Below, in pieces: positions 6,113 to 13,629 of a stretch of DNA of 19,101 bases. The notes below the pieces were generated by a model, which was not told the origin of the DNA, did not search any database, and was given only the letters and a program-made list of their open reading frames with translations. This DNA is from an uncultured Erysipelotrichaceae bacterium (GTDB lineage Bacteria; Bacillota_I; Bacilli_A; RF39; UBA660), in NCBI GenBank assembly GCA_902803685.1, contig CADCQR010000025.1, positions 1 through 19,101 on the forward strand. The letters run 5' to 3'. Within the stretch, counting starts at the first letter, position 1, and each line of letters begins with the position of its first letter. A program made the position numbers and the translations under genes.

Positions 6113-6206
6113 TAATATAGAGATTTTATTGTTGCATTAAACTTTTAAGTGGAATAGAAGAATATAAGAATCTCTATATTATGTAGGTTCTCTTATATTC
6201 TTTTTT
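6113..6206 (+). promoter_or_regulatory. Leucine attenuator: antiterminator and terminator hairpins
   Basis: Two competing pairings can be drawn. TAATATAGAGATT (6113-6125) pairs perfectly over 13 bp with AATCTCTATATTA (6169-6181). AAGAATATAAGA (6158-6169) pairs over 12 bp with TCTTATATTCTT (6191-6202), followed by T's to 6206, which makes an intrinsic terminator. The two helices interleave and share base 6169, so they should exclude each other. A ribosome at the leader stop (6108-6110) would cover most of 6113-6125 and favour the terminator. A ribosome stalled earlier would leave that segment free for the antiterminator. The attenuated RNA would be about 180 bases long. Confidence 0.8.
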
Positions 6207-6222
6207 ATATATTGGAGGAAAT

Positions 6223-7863
6223 ATGAAAAATTATAATAAGTACAAAAAACTTTATGATTGGAAAAAGCCCAAAAATAGGTCTTGGGTTGATAATGAAATT
6301 GTTGAGGCACCAATCTGGTGTAGTGTTGATTTAAGAGATGGTAATCAGGCTTTGCCAGATCCCATGACATTAGAAGAAAAAGTGGAATTTTTTGATTATT
6401 TAATTAAGCTTGGATTTAAGGAAATAGAAATTGGCTTTCCAGCAGCTAGTGATACTGAATTTAAATTTACTCGATATTTAATAGAAAATAATAAGATTCC
6501 TGATGATGTCACAATTCAAGTATTAACACAAGCTCGCGACGAAATAATTGATAAAACATTTGAGTCGCTAATAGGGGTTAAGAATGCTATCGTACATTTA
6601 TATAATTCTACATCAAAAATACAAAGAGATATTGTGTTTGCTAAAAACAAAAGTGAAGTGGAAAATATTGCTGTTTATGGTGCCAAATTGATGTCTGAGT
6701 ATGTAAAAAAATATCCTAATACTAATTGGCGTTTTGAGTATTCCCCTGAATCGTTTAGTACTACAGAAGTTGATTATGCTGTAAAAGTTATAAATAGTGT
6801 TTTAAAAGTATGGCATGGAAAGACAAAGTCAAAACCAATAATTAACTTACCAGCAACAATTGAATGTGCTATGCCTAATGTATTTGCTGATCAAGTAGAA
6901 TATGTGTGTGAGCATATTTATGACCGTCAAAATGTCATTGTTAGTGTACACGCTCATAATGATAGAGGAACTGGTGTAGCAACTAGTGAGATGAGCCTTT
7001 TAGCTGGCGCTGATAGAATAGAGGGGGCATTATTTGGAAACGGCGAGAGAACTGGTAATGCTGATATAATGAACATTGCAATGAATATGTATGTATTAGG
7101 TGTTGATCCAAAATTAGATTTTAGTAACATTGTTCAAACAAAAAATGTATATGAAAAATGTACAAAGATGAAAGTAGGACCACGTCATCCTTATGCAGGA
7201 GAACTTGTATTTACAGCTTTTTCGGGTTCACATCAAGATGCCATATCTAAAGGGTTAAAGCATATTTCTACTAATAAAAAAAGATATTGGGAAGTACCAT
7301 ATCTTCCTATTAATCCCGCTGATGTTAATAGACAATATGAACCTATTATAAGAATTAATAGTCAGTCCGGTAAGGGTGGTGTTGCATATATATTAAGGGA
7401 AAAATTCGGATATGATATTCCTAAAATAATGCAAAAAGATGTAGGCAAATTTATCAAAGTTGTGTCTGATGAGGTTAAGAAAGAATTAAATAATGATGAC
7501 TTATTTACAGAATTCATTAAAAATTATGAAAATAGGTCTGATACATTAGAATTAATAGATTGTTCTTTTGAGACAAGCAAACATGATATGACATTGAAAA
7601 TAAAAATAAATGATACTAATGGTATCAAAGAAATTAGTAAGAATGGTACTCAAATAACTGATATTATATTAAGCAGTTTAAATGAGCTTGGTTACTCTAT
7701 AGAGCTAGAAAATTACAGTGAGCAAATTGGCAATCAATATACAATTACATATGTAAATATTAGTTATGAAAAAAAGAGTATTTGGGCTATAGGAAAGGGT
7801 AAGACTTCAGAAAAATCACTATTATTAGCGGTTATTAGTGCTATAAACAAAGCAATTAATTAG
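6223..7863 (+). CDS. leuA: 2-Isopropylmalate synthase, type II (LeuA)
   Basis: LeuA condenses acetyl-CoA with 2-oxoisovalerate, the committed step of leucine synthesis. The 546-residue product belongs to the longer LeuA2 type known from Actinobacteria and yeast. It starts with a KKP...W--NEI block, then APIWCSVDLRDGNQAL (metal ligand Asp39), IEIGFPAAS, the metal-binding VHAHND (His243, His245), and GNGERTGNADI. The C-terminal part from about residue 440 is the regulatory domain that usually binds leucine for feedback inhibition. The catalytic residues seen are intact. GGAGG lies just before the ATG. No leuB, leuC or leuD lies in the window, so this is an isolated pathway gene with its own attenuator (6048-6206). 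Confidence 0.93.
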   Translation: MKNYNKYKKLYDWKKPKNRSWVDNEIVEAPIWCSVDLRDGNQALPDPMTLEEKVEFFDYLIKLGFKEIEIGFPAASDTEFKFTRYLIENNKIPDDVTIQVLTQARDEIIDKTFESLIGVKNAIVHLYNSTSKIQRDIVFAKNKSEVENIAVYGAKLMSEYVKKYPNTNWRFEYSPESFSTTEVDYAVKVINSVLKVWHGKTKSKPIINLPATIECAMPNVFADQVEYVCEHIYDRQNVIVSVHAHNDRGTGVATSEMSLLAGADRIEGALFGNGERTGNADIMNIAMNMYVLGVDPKLDFSNIVQTKNVYEKCTKMKVGPRHPYAGELVFTAFSGSHQDAISKGLKHISTNKKRYWEVPYLPINPADVNRQYEPIIRINSQSGKGGVAYILREKFGYDIPKIMQKDVGKFIKVVSDEVKKELNNDDLFTEFIKNYENRSDTLELIDCSFETSKHDMTLKIKINDTNGIKEISKNGTQITDIILSSLNELGYSIELENYSEQIGNQYTITYVNISYEKKSIWAIGKGKTSEKSLLLAVISAINKAIN

Positions 7864-7910
7864 AGTCGCATCATATTATTCTCATAAATGATTATTAATG
7901 TAATTATTTG

Positions 7911-7919
7911 TGATATAAT
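7911..7919 (+). promoter_or_regulatory. Extended -10 promoter of the Na/Pi cotransporter operon
   Basis: TGATATAAT is an extended -10 (TGnTATAAT) 22 bases before the start at 7942. No clear -35 hexamer is seen at the right distance, which extended -10 promoters tolerate. No terminator is visible between leuA and this gene. Confidence 0.5.
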
Positions 7920-7941
7920 AATTGTGTTAATGAGGTGTTTT

Positions 7942-9741
7942 ATGGGACTGGTAATATCTATACTTAAGCTATTGGGAGGCCTGGTTTTACTAATTTATGG
8001 TATGACAATATTAAGTGATAATTTAAAAAAACTTTCTGGTGGCAAATTAGAGAAGGTTTTGATGAATGTTACTAATAATGTATTTAAAGGATTAGTTGTT
8101 GGATTTTTGTTGACTGTTGTAACACACAGTTCAGCAGCTACTACTGTTATAGTGGTTGGGCTTGTTGGTTCGGATATTTTGAAATTAAAAAACGCAATAC
8201 CTATTATTATGGGTGCAAACATTGGTACTACTATGAATTCACAGATTTTGCGATTAGCTGGTATAAGTGGAGACAGTTGGGTTAGTCTTTTTACTCCAGA
8301 ATGTTTTGCTCCCATTTTATTGGTAGTGGGCTTGATTATTATGAATAATGCTAAAAAGCAAAAAATAAAAGACATAGGCAGTCTTTTTATGGGGTTAGGA
8401 TTATTATTCACTGGTATGATGTTAATGATGAATGTTGCATCTTCATTCAGCAACTTACCTATTTTAGCCACTATTTTGAAAAAACTATCTAATCCCATAT
8501 TAGGCGTATTAGCAGGAGCTATTGTAACAGCTATAGTGCAGAGTTCTTCAGCAACGATAGGTATCCTTCAAGCTTTATCTACAACTGGCAAAATAACGTA
8601 TGCAACTACAATTCCTGTTATATTAGGGCAAAATATAGGTACTTGTGTTACTTCCATTTTAGCATCTATTGGTAGTAATACTAATTCTAAAAGAGTAGCA
8701 GCTGTACATTTATACTTTAATTTAATTGGTACTATTATTTTTTTAATGGCAATTTATTCATATCAATATTTTGTGGGCTTTGCCTTTTGGAATAGTACTG
8801 TTGACATGGGAAGAATAGCAGATTTCCATACCATTTTTAATGTTTGCTCTACAATTATTTTGTTACCGTTTTTAAATCAACTGGAAAAGTTAACTATTAT
8901 TACAGTAAAAGAATCCAAAGATACAGATGATGATTCTGATGCTGAACATTTAATTATTTTGAATAAATTAGATAAAAGATTTATAAATATGCCTAGTATT
9001 GCTATATCAAATAGTGTTGATGTTATATCAAGAATGCTGGGAATTGCTAATAAAAATTTCATTAGAAGTATAGAATTAATAAAGAAGTTTAATTTGAAAA
9101 AATTACAAAAAGTTGAATCCCGAGAGAACAACATAGATGAGATTGAAAAAAATATAGCAAGATATTTGGCTAGCTTAAAAAGTATAGCATTAACTAAAAA
9201 TGATAATAAAAAAGTAACCGCTCTCTTTAGTATTGAATCTGAATTTGAAAAGATTGGAGATTATGCTTATAGGTTAGGAAAGACAGCAGAGAGAATTAAT
9301 GAAAACGATATAAAGTTTTCTTCTTCAGCCCAAGAAGAAATGAATGTCATGTTTGGTATAACAGAGGAGGGAATAAACACGTGTATGAATTTATTTACTT
9401 CTCTAGATTTAAGTTTGATTATAGAAATTGAAGCAATTAGAGAATTTATAGATTGTAAAAATGAGGAGTTTAAGGAAATACATATCCAAAGATTAAAAAA
9501 TGGTAAATGTAATGTTGAAAGCGGTATTACTTTTTTAGAAATTTTGAATATTTGTGTTAGTATTTTAAATCATTGTTTCAATGCTGCTATTGGGATATAT
9601 AATTATTCTTTCGAAGGAAAATTTGCTACTAAACATGATTATAGGCAAAAGATGTATAGTAAAAGTACTAAACAAATTAAGAATAAAATCAATGAGTTGG
9701 CCTCTAAATATAGTATCAATATCGAAGGCAAAGAAGAATAA
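7942..9741 (+). CDS. Na+/phosphate cotransporter (NptA/Na-Pi-II family) with PhoU-like tail
   Basis: The 599-residue membrane protein has the two inverted Na/Pi-cotransporter repeats. The first carries THSSAATTVIVVGLV (61-75) and GANIGTT (91-97), and the second carries QSSSATIGIL (200-209) and GQNIGT (229-234). These serine-rich motifs form the ion and phosphate path. The membrane part ends near residue 330. The rest (about 365-599) is cytoplasmic and helical, with the PhoU-like ESEFEKIGDYAYRLGKTAE motif, as in many bacterial relatives. It should take up or balance phosphate with sodium. The ATG at 7942 follows GAGGTG; earlier in-frame starts lack a site. Two unknown genes follow at 16 and 14 bases, so the three probably form one operon. 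Confidence 0.87.
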   Translation: MGLVISILKLLGGLVLLIYGMTILSDNLKKLSGGKLEKVLMNVTNNVFKGLVVGFLLTVVTHSSAATTVIVVGLVGSDILKLKNAIPIIMGANIGTTMNSQILRLAGISGDSWVSLFTPECFAPILLVVGLIIMNNAKKQKIKDIGSLFMGLGLLFTGMMLMMNVASSFSNLPILATILKKLSNPILGVLAGAIVTAIVQSSSATIGILQALSTTGKITYATTIPVILGQNIGTCVTSILASIGSNTNSKRVAAVHLYFNLIGTIIFLMAIYSYQYFVGFAFWNSTVDMGRIADFHTIFNVCSTIILLPFLNQLEKLTIITVKESKDTDDDSDAEHLIILNKLDKRFINMPSIAISNSVDVISRMLGIANKNFIRSIELIKKFNLKKLQKVESRENNIDEIEKNIARYLASLKSIALTKNDNKKVTALFSIESEFEKIGDYAYRLGKTAERINENDIKFSSSAQEEMNVMFGITEEGINTCMNLFTSLDLSLIIEIEAIREFIDCKNEEFKEIHIQRLKNGKCNVESGITFLEILNICVSILNHCFNAAIGIYNYSFEGKFATKHDYRQKMYSKSTKQIKNKINELASKYSINIEGKEE

Positions 9742-9757
9742 TTATTGGAGTGGTAAT

Positions 9758-10348
9758 TTGACGTCATTTATAAAAAAAATTAGTATTAATAGTGATAAAG
9801 ATTTGAAGAATTTTTATAATAAAGTATGGTTATACAAAAGTTTCCTTTTTGTCTTTACAAAATTCGAGTCAGATAATCCAGAAATAAAAAATATCATAGA
9901 GGCTTTAAATATTAAGAATCGTCGTAAGCGATTAACATATGTTTATGATGCAACTTGTTTACAAATTGATAATTATTGGAAAAATATAAATTTCTGTGGT
10001 TTTAAAAATAATAAGTGTTATGTCCAACGCTGTAATAAATCGCCTTATATTAATGGTTGTTGTAGATTGTGTCCACATCAATCTGAGAGTGGATGTACAA
10101 CGTCTAACTCTTCTTGTAAATTTTTTTACTGTTCACAGGTAAAAAAACGTCATAAAATTTTAGAATATTCTGATATCAAAATTTTAAAAGTACTATCAAT
10201 AAGATATAAGCCTATGCTAACACATAATTATTTTTCTACTAGGGAACAGATTTTGAGTGATTTATATTGTGGAAGTATTTTAATATTTTCACTTAGACTG
10301 ATTCTAAGGCATATCAAAAGAATATGTTATATAAATAAAAATAAGTAA
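9758..10348 (+). CDS. Cysteine-cluster protein, unknown function
   Basis: A 196-residue product is read from a TTG at 9758, which has GGAG at 9746-9749 eight bases upstream. An in-frame ATG inside the cotransporter gene (9581) would have no ribosome site and overlap by 160 bases. Ten cysteines fall between residues 67 and 125, including CYVQRCN, GCCRLCPHQ, GCTTSNSSC and FYC. This spacing suggests bound metal or an iron-sulfur cluster. A hydrophobic stretch, GSILIFSLRLIL, lies near the C-terminus. I have the impression of a family seen in gut Firmicutes with the same GCC-xC...GCTTSN...CK-FYC pattern, but I cannot name it. Its place between a phosphate transporter and a P-loop kinase-like gene suggests a shared transcript. 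Confidence 0.75.
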   Translation: MTSFIKKISINSDKDLKNFYNKVWLYKSFLFVFTKFESDNPEIKNIIEALNIKNRRKRLTYVYDATCLQIDNYWKNINFCGFKNNKCYVQRCNKSPYINGCCRLCPHQSESGCTTSNSSCKFFYCSQVKKRHKILEYSDIKILKVLSIRYKPMLTHNYFSTREQILSDLYCGSILIFSLRLILRHIKRICYINKNK

Positions 10349-10362
10349 TTGTTGGTGGTAAT

Positions 10363-11100
10363 ATGAATAAGCAAGCTAAGATTGTAGATTTAATATGCTC
10401 ACTGGCTTCAGGTTTTAATAATTTACCGAAAAAATATGTTAATGAGGCTATTAATACTTATATTAATGATAATAGGAAATACGAAGTAATCAAAAAGGAA
10501 ATTATGATGTATTATGAACAGTTAAAAAGATGGGATGATTTCTGTAGCAGTGATATAAGCCAAGATATTTTAGATAAATCAATTTTAATAATTGGACCAA
10601 TGTGTTGTGGCAAATCTGCAATATCAGATAGATTAGAAAAGATTACTTTGTTTCCGAAGATAGATCTTGATGATTGTATAAAATTAGCCTCGCTTTATGC
10701 TCAGCGTGGAAATTATAGTTATTTTAAAGATTTTGAGTTCTTTTTAACTACGAATGTATTAACCAATTTATCAGCACCTTCAATTGTTAGTTTTGGCGCC
10801 GGACATTCTATATATGATACAGTAATTGAGCGTTATTGTATTGAAAAATTATGTCATAGATTTAAGCATGTTATATTACTTCTTCCAAGTTATGATAATG
10901 AAGTGTCACTAAGAGTATTAGAAGAAAGGTTACTATTAAGAGAAGGCCACATCGATGATAAAATGCTACAAGAAAATACATACTTTATGAAGAACAATAC
11001 CAATAAGCTACTATGTACTAATGTAGTAACAACAGAGAATAAAAGTTTAGATGATATTGCCAATGAAATATTAGGAATAGTAAATAATACAACAATTTAA
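10363..11100 (+). CDS. P-loop kinase-like protein (shikimate-kinase-like fold)
   Basis: The 245-residue product has a helical N-terminal extension of about 70 residues, then a P-loop domain. ILIIGPMCCGKSAI holds Walker A at residues 78-85. KIDLDD (99-104) fits the acidic site of small-molecule kinases. SIVSFGAGHSIYD aligns with the Gly-rich substrate loop of shikimate kinases (GGG), and VILLLPSYDNEVSLRVLEERLLLREGH looks like the lid region. Substrate residues are not clear enough to call AroK, and the N-terminal extension is unlike it. A nucleotide-binding kinase of unknown substrate is the safest call. It begins 14 bases after the cysteine-cluster gene, with GGTGGT before the ATG, and is probably the last gene of the cotransporter operon. 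Confidence 0.7.
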   Translation: MNKQAKIVDLICSLASGFNNLPKKYVNEAINTYINDNRKYEVIKKEIMMYYEQLKRWDDFCSSDISQDILDKSILIIGPMCCGKSAISDRLEKITLFPKIDLDDCIKLASLYAQRGNYSYFKDFEFFLTTNVLTNLSAPSIVSFGAGHSIYDTVIERYCIEKLCHRFKHVILLLPSYDNEVSLRVLEERLLLREGHIDDKMLQENTYFMKNNTNKLLCTNVVTTENKSLDDIANEILGIVNNTTI

Positions 11101-11173
11101 AAAAGTTGATTATAACACAAAATATCTTAGCAATTTAGCATTTAATTTTGAAACGTTAAAATTTGTATTTTTT

Positions 11174-11195
11174 ACCTTTTAAAGGTGTTTTTTTT
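11174..11195 (+). terminator. Terminator after the cotransporter operon
   Basis: ACCTT (11174-11178) and AAGGT (11182-11186) form a short hairpin with a 3-base loop, followed after one G by eight T's. The stem is short but the T run is strong. Overlapping TATAAT copies at 11200-11210 just after it may be the -10 of the next gene. Confidence 0.6.
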
Positions 11196-11246
11196 GCGCT
11201 ATAATATAATTTGTAATGACGGGTATAATGGAGTAGTGGTGTCTAA

Positions 11247-12518
11247 ATGAAGAATTTTAAGAAGTACTTAAAAAAAGCTATGGAATTGATTAGTACAAAA
11301 CGATTTTATATCCTATTTTTTTGTTTACAATTTATTCTTTTAATATTGATGAAAAATACTCTTTTTGATTTATATTATACAGGACTCAAAAATAAAGGAT
11401 TTAATAATATATATATAAATGAGATATCAGTTGATACATATGGACAATACAAATTGCTAATGTCGAGAAGCAACTTCAACTATTTTAATGAATGCTATGA
11501 ATTGAATGAGAAGAAACAGGTTTATGAATTACAAGAATATGATGAAGTAGAGCTTGGAAAACTAATGAAAAGAGTATTACCATTCCATTATTTGCTTTAC
11601 AAAGAGGAACTAGCTAAGAACAATTTTAAGTCTGAAGCTATTTTAGGAATGCAGGACTATACTACAGTTTATAAAAAATTAGAATCATTAAGTGAAGATC
11701 AACGTACTTTCACTTTACTTCGTTCTAAGAAAGAATTAAAAAAGTATAATGATAAAGAACTAAATGAGCTAATATATAAAGAAATCCAATTAGAATATAA
11801 TAAAATTGGGCATAAAATTAATAATATTCAAATGAAATATATTAAACTAAATTTTGCCAAAATCACTATCTATGTTGCTTTATTCTTAATATTAGGATTA
11901 TTAATGAAAATAATTAGAAAAGGTAATTATGTGATTATTCAAAAATCTGATTATATAACAAATTGGACATTATTAATGATTAGTTTACTTCTTTTATATA
12001 CAATCTATAGCAAATATACTACGATTATATGTGGCATTTATTTGTTTGCTTTTTCCTTGATATCAATTTTGAAGATTATTAGAAAGAATAGTAAAACTAA
12101 CAATACTTTTCTAGAAAAAAAATTGAATTTCAAATTATTTTTGGAAAGGATTTATAATTTTAAAGCGTTTTATTTAATACTACTTTATTTCATTATCAAT
12201 ATAATTATTTATATTAGGTATAAAGGTAATTATATTTTTACTGAACTAACCGAAGAAACAGTGTATTCTAATATTATTTATTTCTCTACACTTATTTATA
12301 GTATTTTTTTAGTTCTTAGCATCATTATATTAGAAAATATTTACAAAAAAGAAATTGTTAATAATAATTTGCAAATTGATAATGAATTAATAACTGAAAA
12401 TAATGAAATTACAGAAAACGTTATGGGTTCTGTTGAAAAGAAAAAGAAGAAGAAGAAGAAAAAGAAAAATGTAGTTAGAAAGAAGAAATTAGTAAAAAAG
12501 AAAAAGAAAAAAAAGTAG
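11247..12518 (+). CDS. Polytopic membrane protein with polylysine C-terminal tail
   Basis: The 423-residue product has a basic N-terminus, a first transmembrane helix at about 21-38, and a large polar domain at 39-204. Five further hydrophobic helices follow at about 205-222, 239-254, 258-277, 306-323 and 343-362. By the positive-inside rule the polar domain is probably outside and the tail inside. The last 27 residues (397-423) contain 20 lysines, in blocks of 10, 3 and 7 separated by NVVR and LV. They are encoded by a mix of AAA and AAG codons. I recognise no family or catalytic motif. The ribosome site is weak (GGTG six bases before the ATG). An in-frame TAA directly precedes the ATG, which fixes the upstream limit. 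Confidence 0.8.
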   Translation: MKNFKKYLKKAMELISTKRFYILFFCLQFILLILMKNTLFDLYYTGLKNKGFNNIYINEISVDTYGQYKLLMSRSNFNYFNECYELNEKKQVYELQEYDEVELGKLMKRVLPFHYLLYKEELAKNNFKSEAILGMQDYTTVYKKLESLSEDQRTFTLLRSKKELKKYNDKELNELIYKEIQLEYNKIGHKINNIQMKYIKLNFAKITIYVALFLILGLLMKIIRKGNYVIIQKSDYITNWTLLMISLLLLYTIYSKYTTIICGIYLFAFSLISILKIIRKNSKTNNTFLEKKLNFKLFLERIYNFKAFYLILLYFIINIIIYIRYKGNYIFTELTEETVYSNIIYFSTLIYSIFLVLSIIILENIYKKEIVNNNLQIDNELITENNEITENVMGSVEKKKKKKKKKKNVVRKKKLVKKKKKKK

Positions 12519-12545
12519 AAGATACATATTTCATGTATCTTTTTT
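12519..12545 (+). terminator. Terminator after the polylysine-tailed gene
   Basis: AAGATACAT (12519-12527) pairs perfectly with ATGTATCTT (12533-12541) around ATTTC, followed by a T run. Confidence 0.85.
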
Positions 12546-12561
12546 AGTGATAAGTTTTGAC

Positions 12562-12590
12562 TTGTAAAATAGTAAAAATTTTACTATAAT
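12562..12590 (+). promoter_or_regulatory. Promoter of the bitopic membrane protein gene
   Basis: TTGTAA (12562-12567) and a perfect TATAAT (12585-12590) are separated by exactly 17 bases and lie 24 bases before the start codon. The spacer and -10 are covered by two overlapping perfect inverted repeats, listed separately. Confidence 0.7.
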
Positions 12591-12600
12591 TTTTATAGTA
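12569..12600. repeat. Two overlapping inverted repeats across the -10 region
   Basis: ATAGTAAAAATTTTACTAT (12569-12587) has perfect 9-bp arms around one base. TACTATAATTTTTATAGTA (12582-12600) has perfect 8-bp arms around three bases. They share TACTAT (12582-12587), so three TAGTA/TACTA half-sites alternate in direction over the promoter. This looks like an operator for a dimeric repressor, though the A/T-rich composition makes chance symmetry easier. Confidence 0.45.
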
Positions 12601-12614
12601 GGATAGGTGATAAA

Positions 12615-13628
12615 ATGAATAATAATGGGGTAGGAAATTCAAATATTGATAATAACGTTGATTTAGGAACCGTAGCAAGCGAAACTCCAGTTTTAACTAA
12701 CAATCAAGTGCCAACACCTGTAGTAGACGGCAATGAGACAATAGCAGCTGCTAAAGTTTATAAATTAACTCCAGAGAATGCACCTAAAGAAATACCTAAA
12801 ACAGAGATTCCAGCATGGAAAAAATCAAAAGAAGAACGCAAGCAAGTGGAGGAGACGCCAAGTCCACCAAAACAAGAGTATGTTATTAAAACAAAAAATT
12901 ATTTAGCAAGATTTTTCTTTTTAATAATTTTATGCATGACCGGCTATATAGCTTATAGCTACTATACAAATACACAAACAATAGAAAGATTAAATAACCT
13001 ATCTAGTCCTGTTAGTACCATGGGTGAAGAAAAAGAGTTAAAATTAGATTCTACTATTGTTCAAGATCTATATAGCAAAGTAAAAACTAATATCCGAGAA
13101 GATGTAGCCCAATTTGAATTAAATGACGAATTAAAGATGTATTTAGCTTATAGAGCAATTCCCATTGGAAATATTTATGAATCTAAATGCGATGGATTTG
13201 ATGATTCGGTACTAATACCGTTTACCTGTCCTATTAATGATTCTAAATATGTCCCAAATGCTTTTAAAAAGGAAACTATAGAAGTCGAATATAAGAAACT
13301 ATTTGGAGAGAATACTAATTTTGTGCCTAATAATGTTCAAATTGGAAAAAATTGCATTGTTGGATATCAGTATATAGAATCACGTGGAGAATATGTTCAA
13401 GGAAGATGTAATCAATATTTCACGACGACTTATAGTGTCACTAAAGAACTTACAAAAGCTATCAGCAAAGAATCAACAATTACGCTATATGAACAAGTAA
13501 AATATCTTGCTGGTGATGGACAAAGCTTACCTAGCTATTTAAGAAGTGGTGAATATGTTTATGTGTTTAAACTAGATAGTAATTACAATTATGTATATGT
13601 AACTAAATATTTAAATCAGGAGGATTAA
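12615..13628 (+). CDS. Bitopic membrane protein with extracellular domain, unknown function
   Basis: The 337-residue product begins with about 95 residues of polar, proline-, asparagine- and lysine-rich sequence that is probably disordered and cytoplasmic. One transmembrane helix at about 98-117 (ARFFFLIILCMTGYIAYSYY) follows, then a folded domain outside. That domain contains repeated aromatic stretches and four cysteines after the helix (SKCDGF, FTCPIN, GKNCIVG, GRCNQY), which could make two disulfides. The basic residues before the helix support the N-terminus-inside orientation. No catalytic motif is recognised. AGGTGAT precedes the ATG. The MBL hydrolase gene begins directly after its stop (ribosome site AGGAGG inside its last codons), so the two are co-translated. 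Confidence 0.75.
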   Translation: MNNNGVGNSNIDNNVDLGTVASETPVLTNNQVPTPVVDGNETIAAAKVYKLTPENAPKEIPKTEIPAWKKSKEERKQVEETPSPPKQEYVIKTKNYLARFFFLIILCMTGYIAYSYYTNTQTIERLNNLSSPVSTMGEEKELKLDSTIVQDLYSKVKTNIREDVAQFELNDELKMYLAYRAIPIGNIYESKCDGFDDSVLIPFTCPINDSKYVPNAFKKETIEVEYKKLFGENTNFVPNNVQIGKNCIVGYQYIESRGEYVQGRCNQYFTTTYSVTKELTKAISKESTITLYEQVKYLAGDGQSLPSYLRSGEYVYVFKLDSNYNYVYVTKYLNQED

Positions 13629-13629
13629 T

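Noticed and set aside
5981..6222. T-box riboswitch upstream of leuA
   Set aside because: No T-box core sequence (AGGGUGGNACCGCG-like) or specifier stem is present. The leader peptide and paired arms explain the region better.
7995..8498. 167-residue minus-strand ORF
   Set aside because: It lies wholly inside the Na/Pi cotransporter gene on the other strand, has no ribosome site and matches no family. It is a shadow of the hydrophobic coding sequence.
9581..9757. Long upstream start for the cysteine-cluster protein
   Set aside because: It would overlap the cotransporter gene by about 160 bases without a ribosome site. The TTG at 9758 has GGAG at the right distance.
12433..12518. Purine-rich A/G tract as a non-coding microsatellite
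   Set aside because: It stays in the frame of the membrane protein, ends in TAG right before a clean terminator, and mixes AAA and AAG irregularly as coding sequence would.
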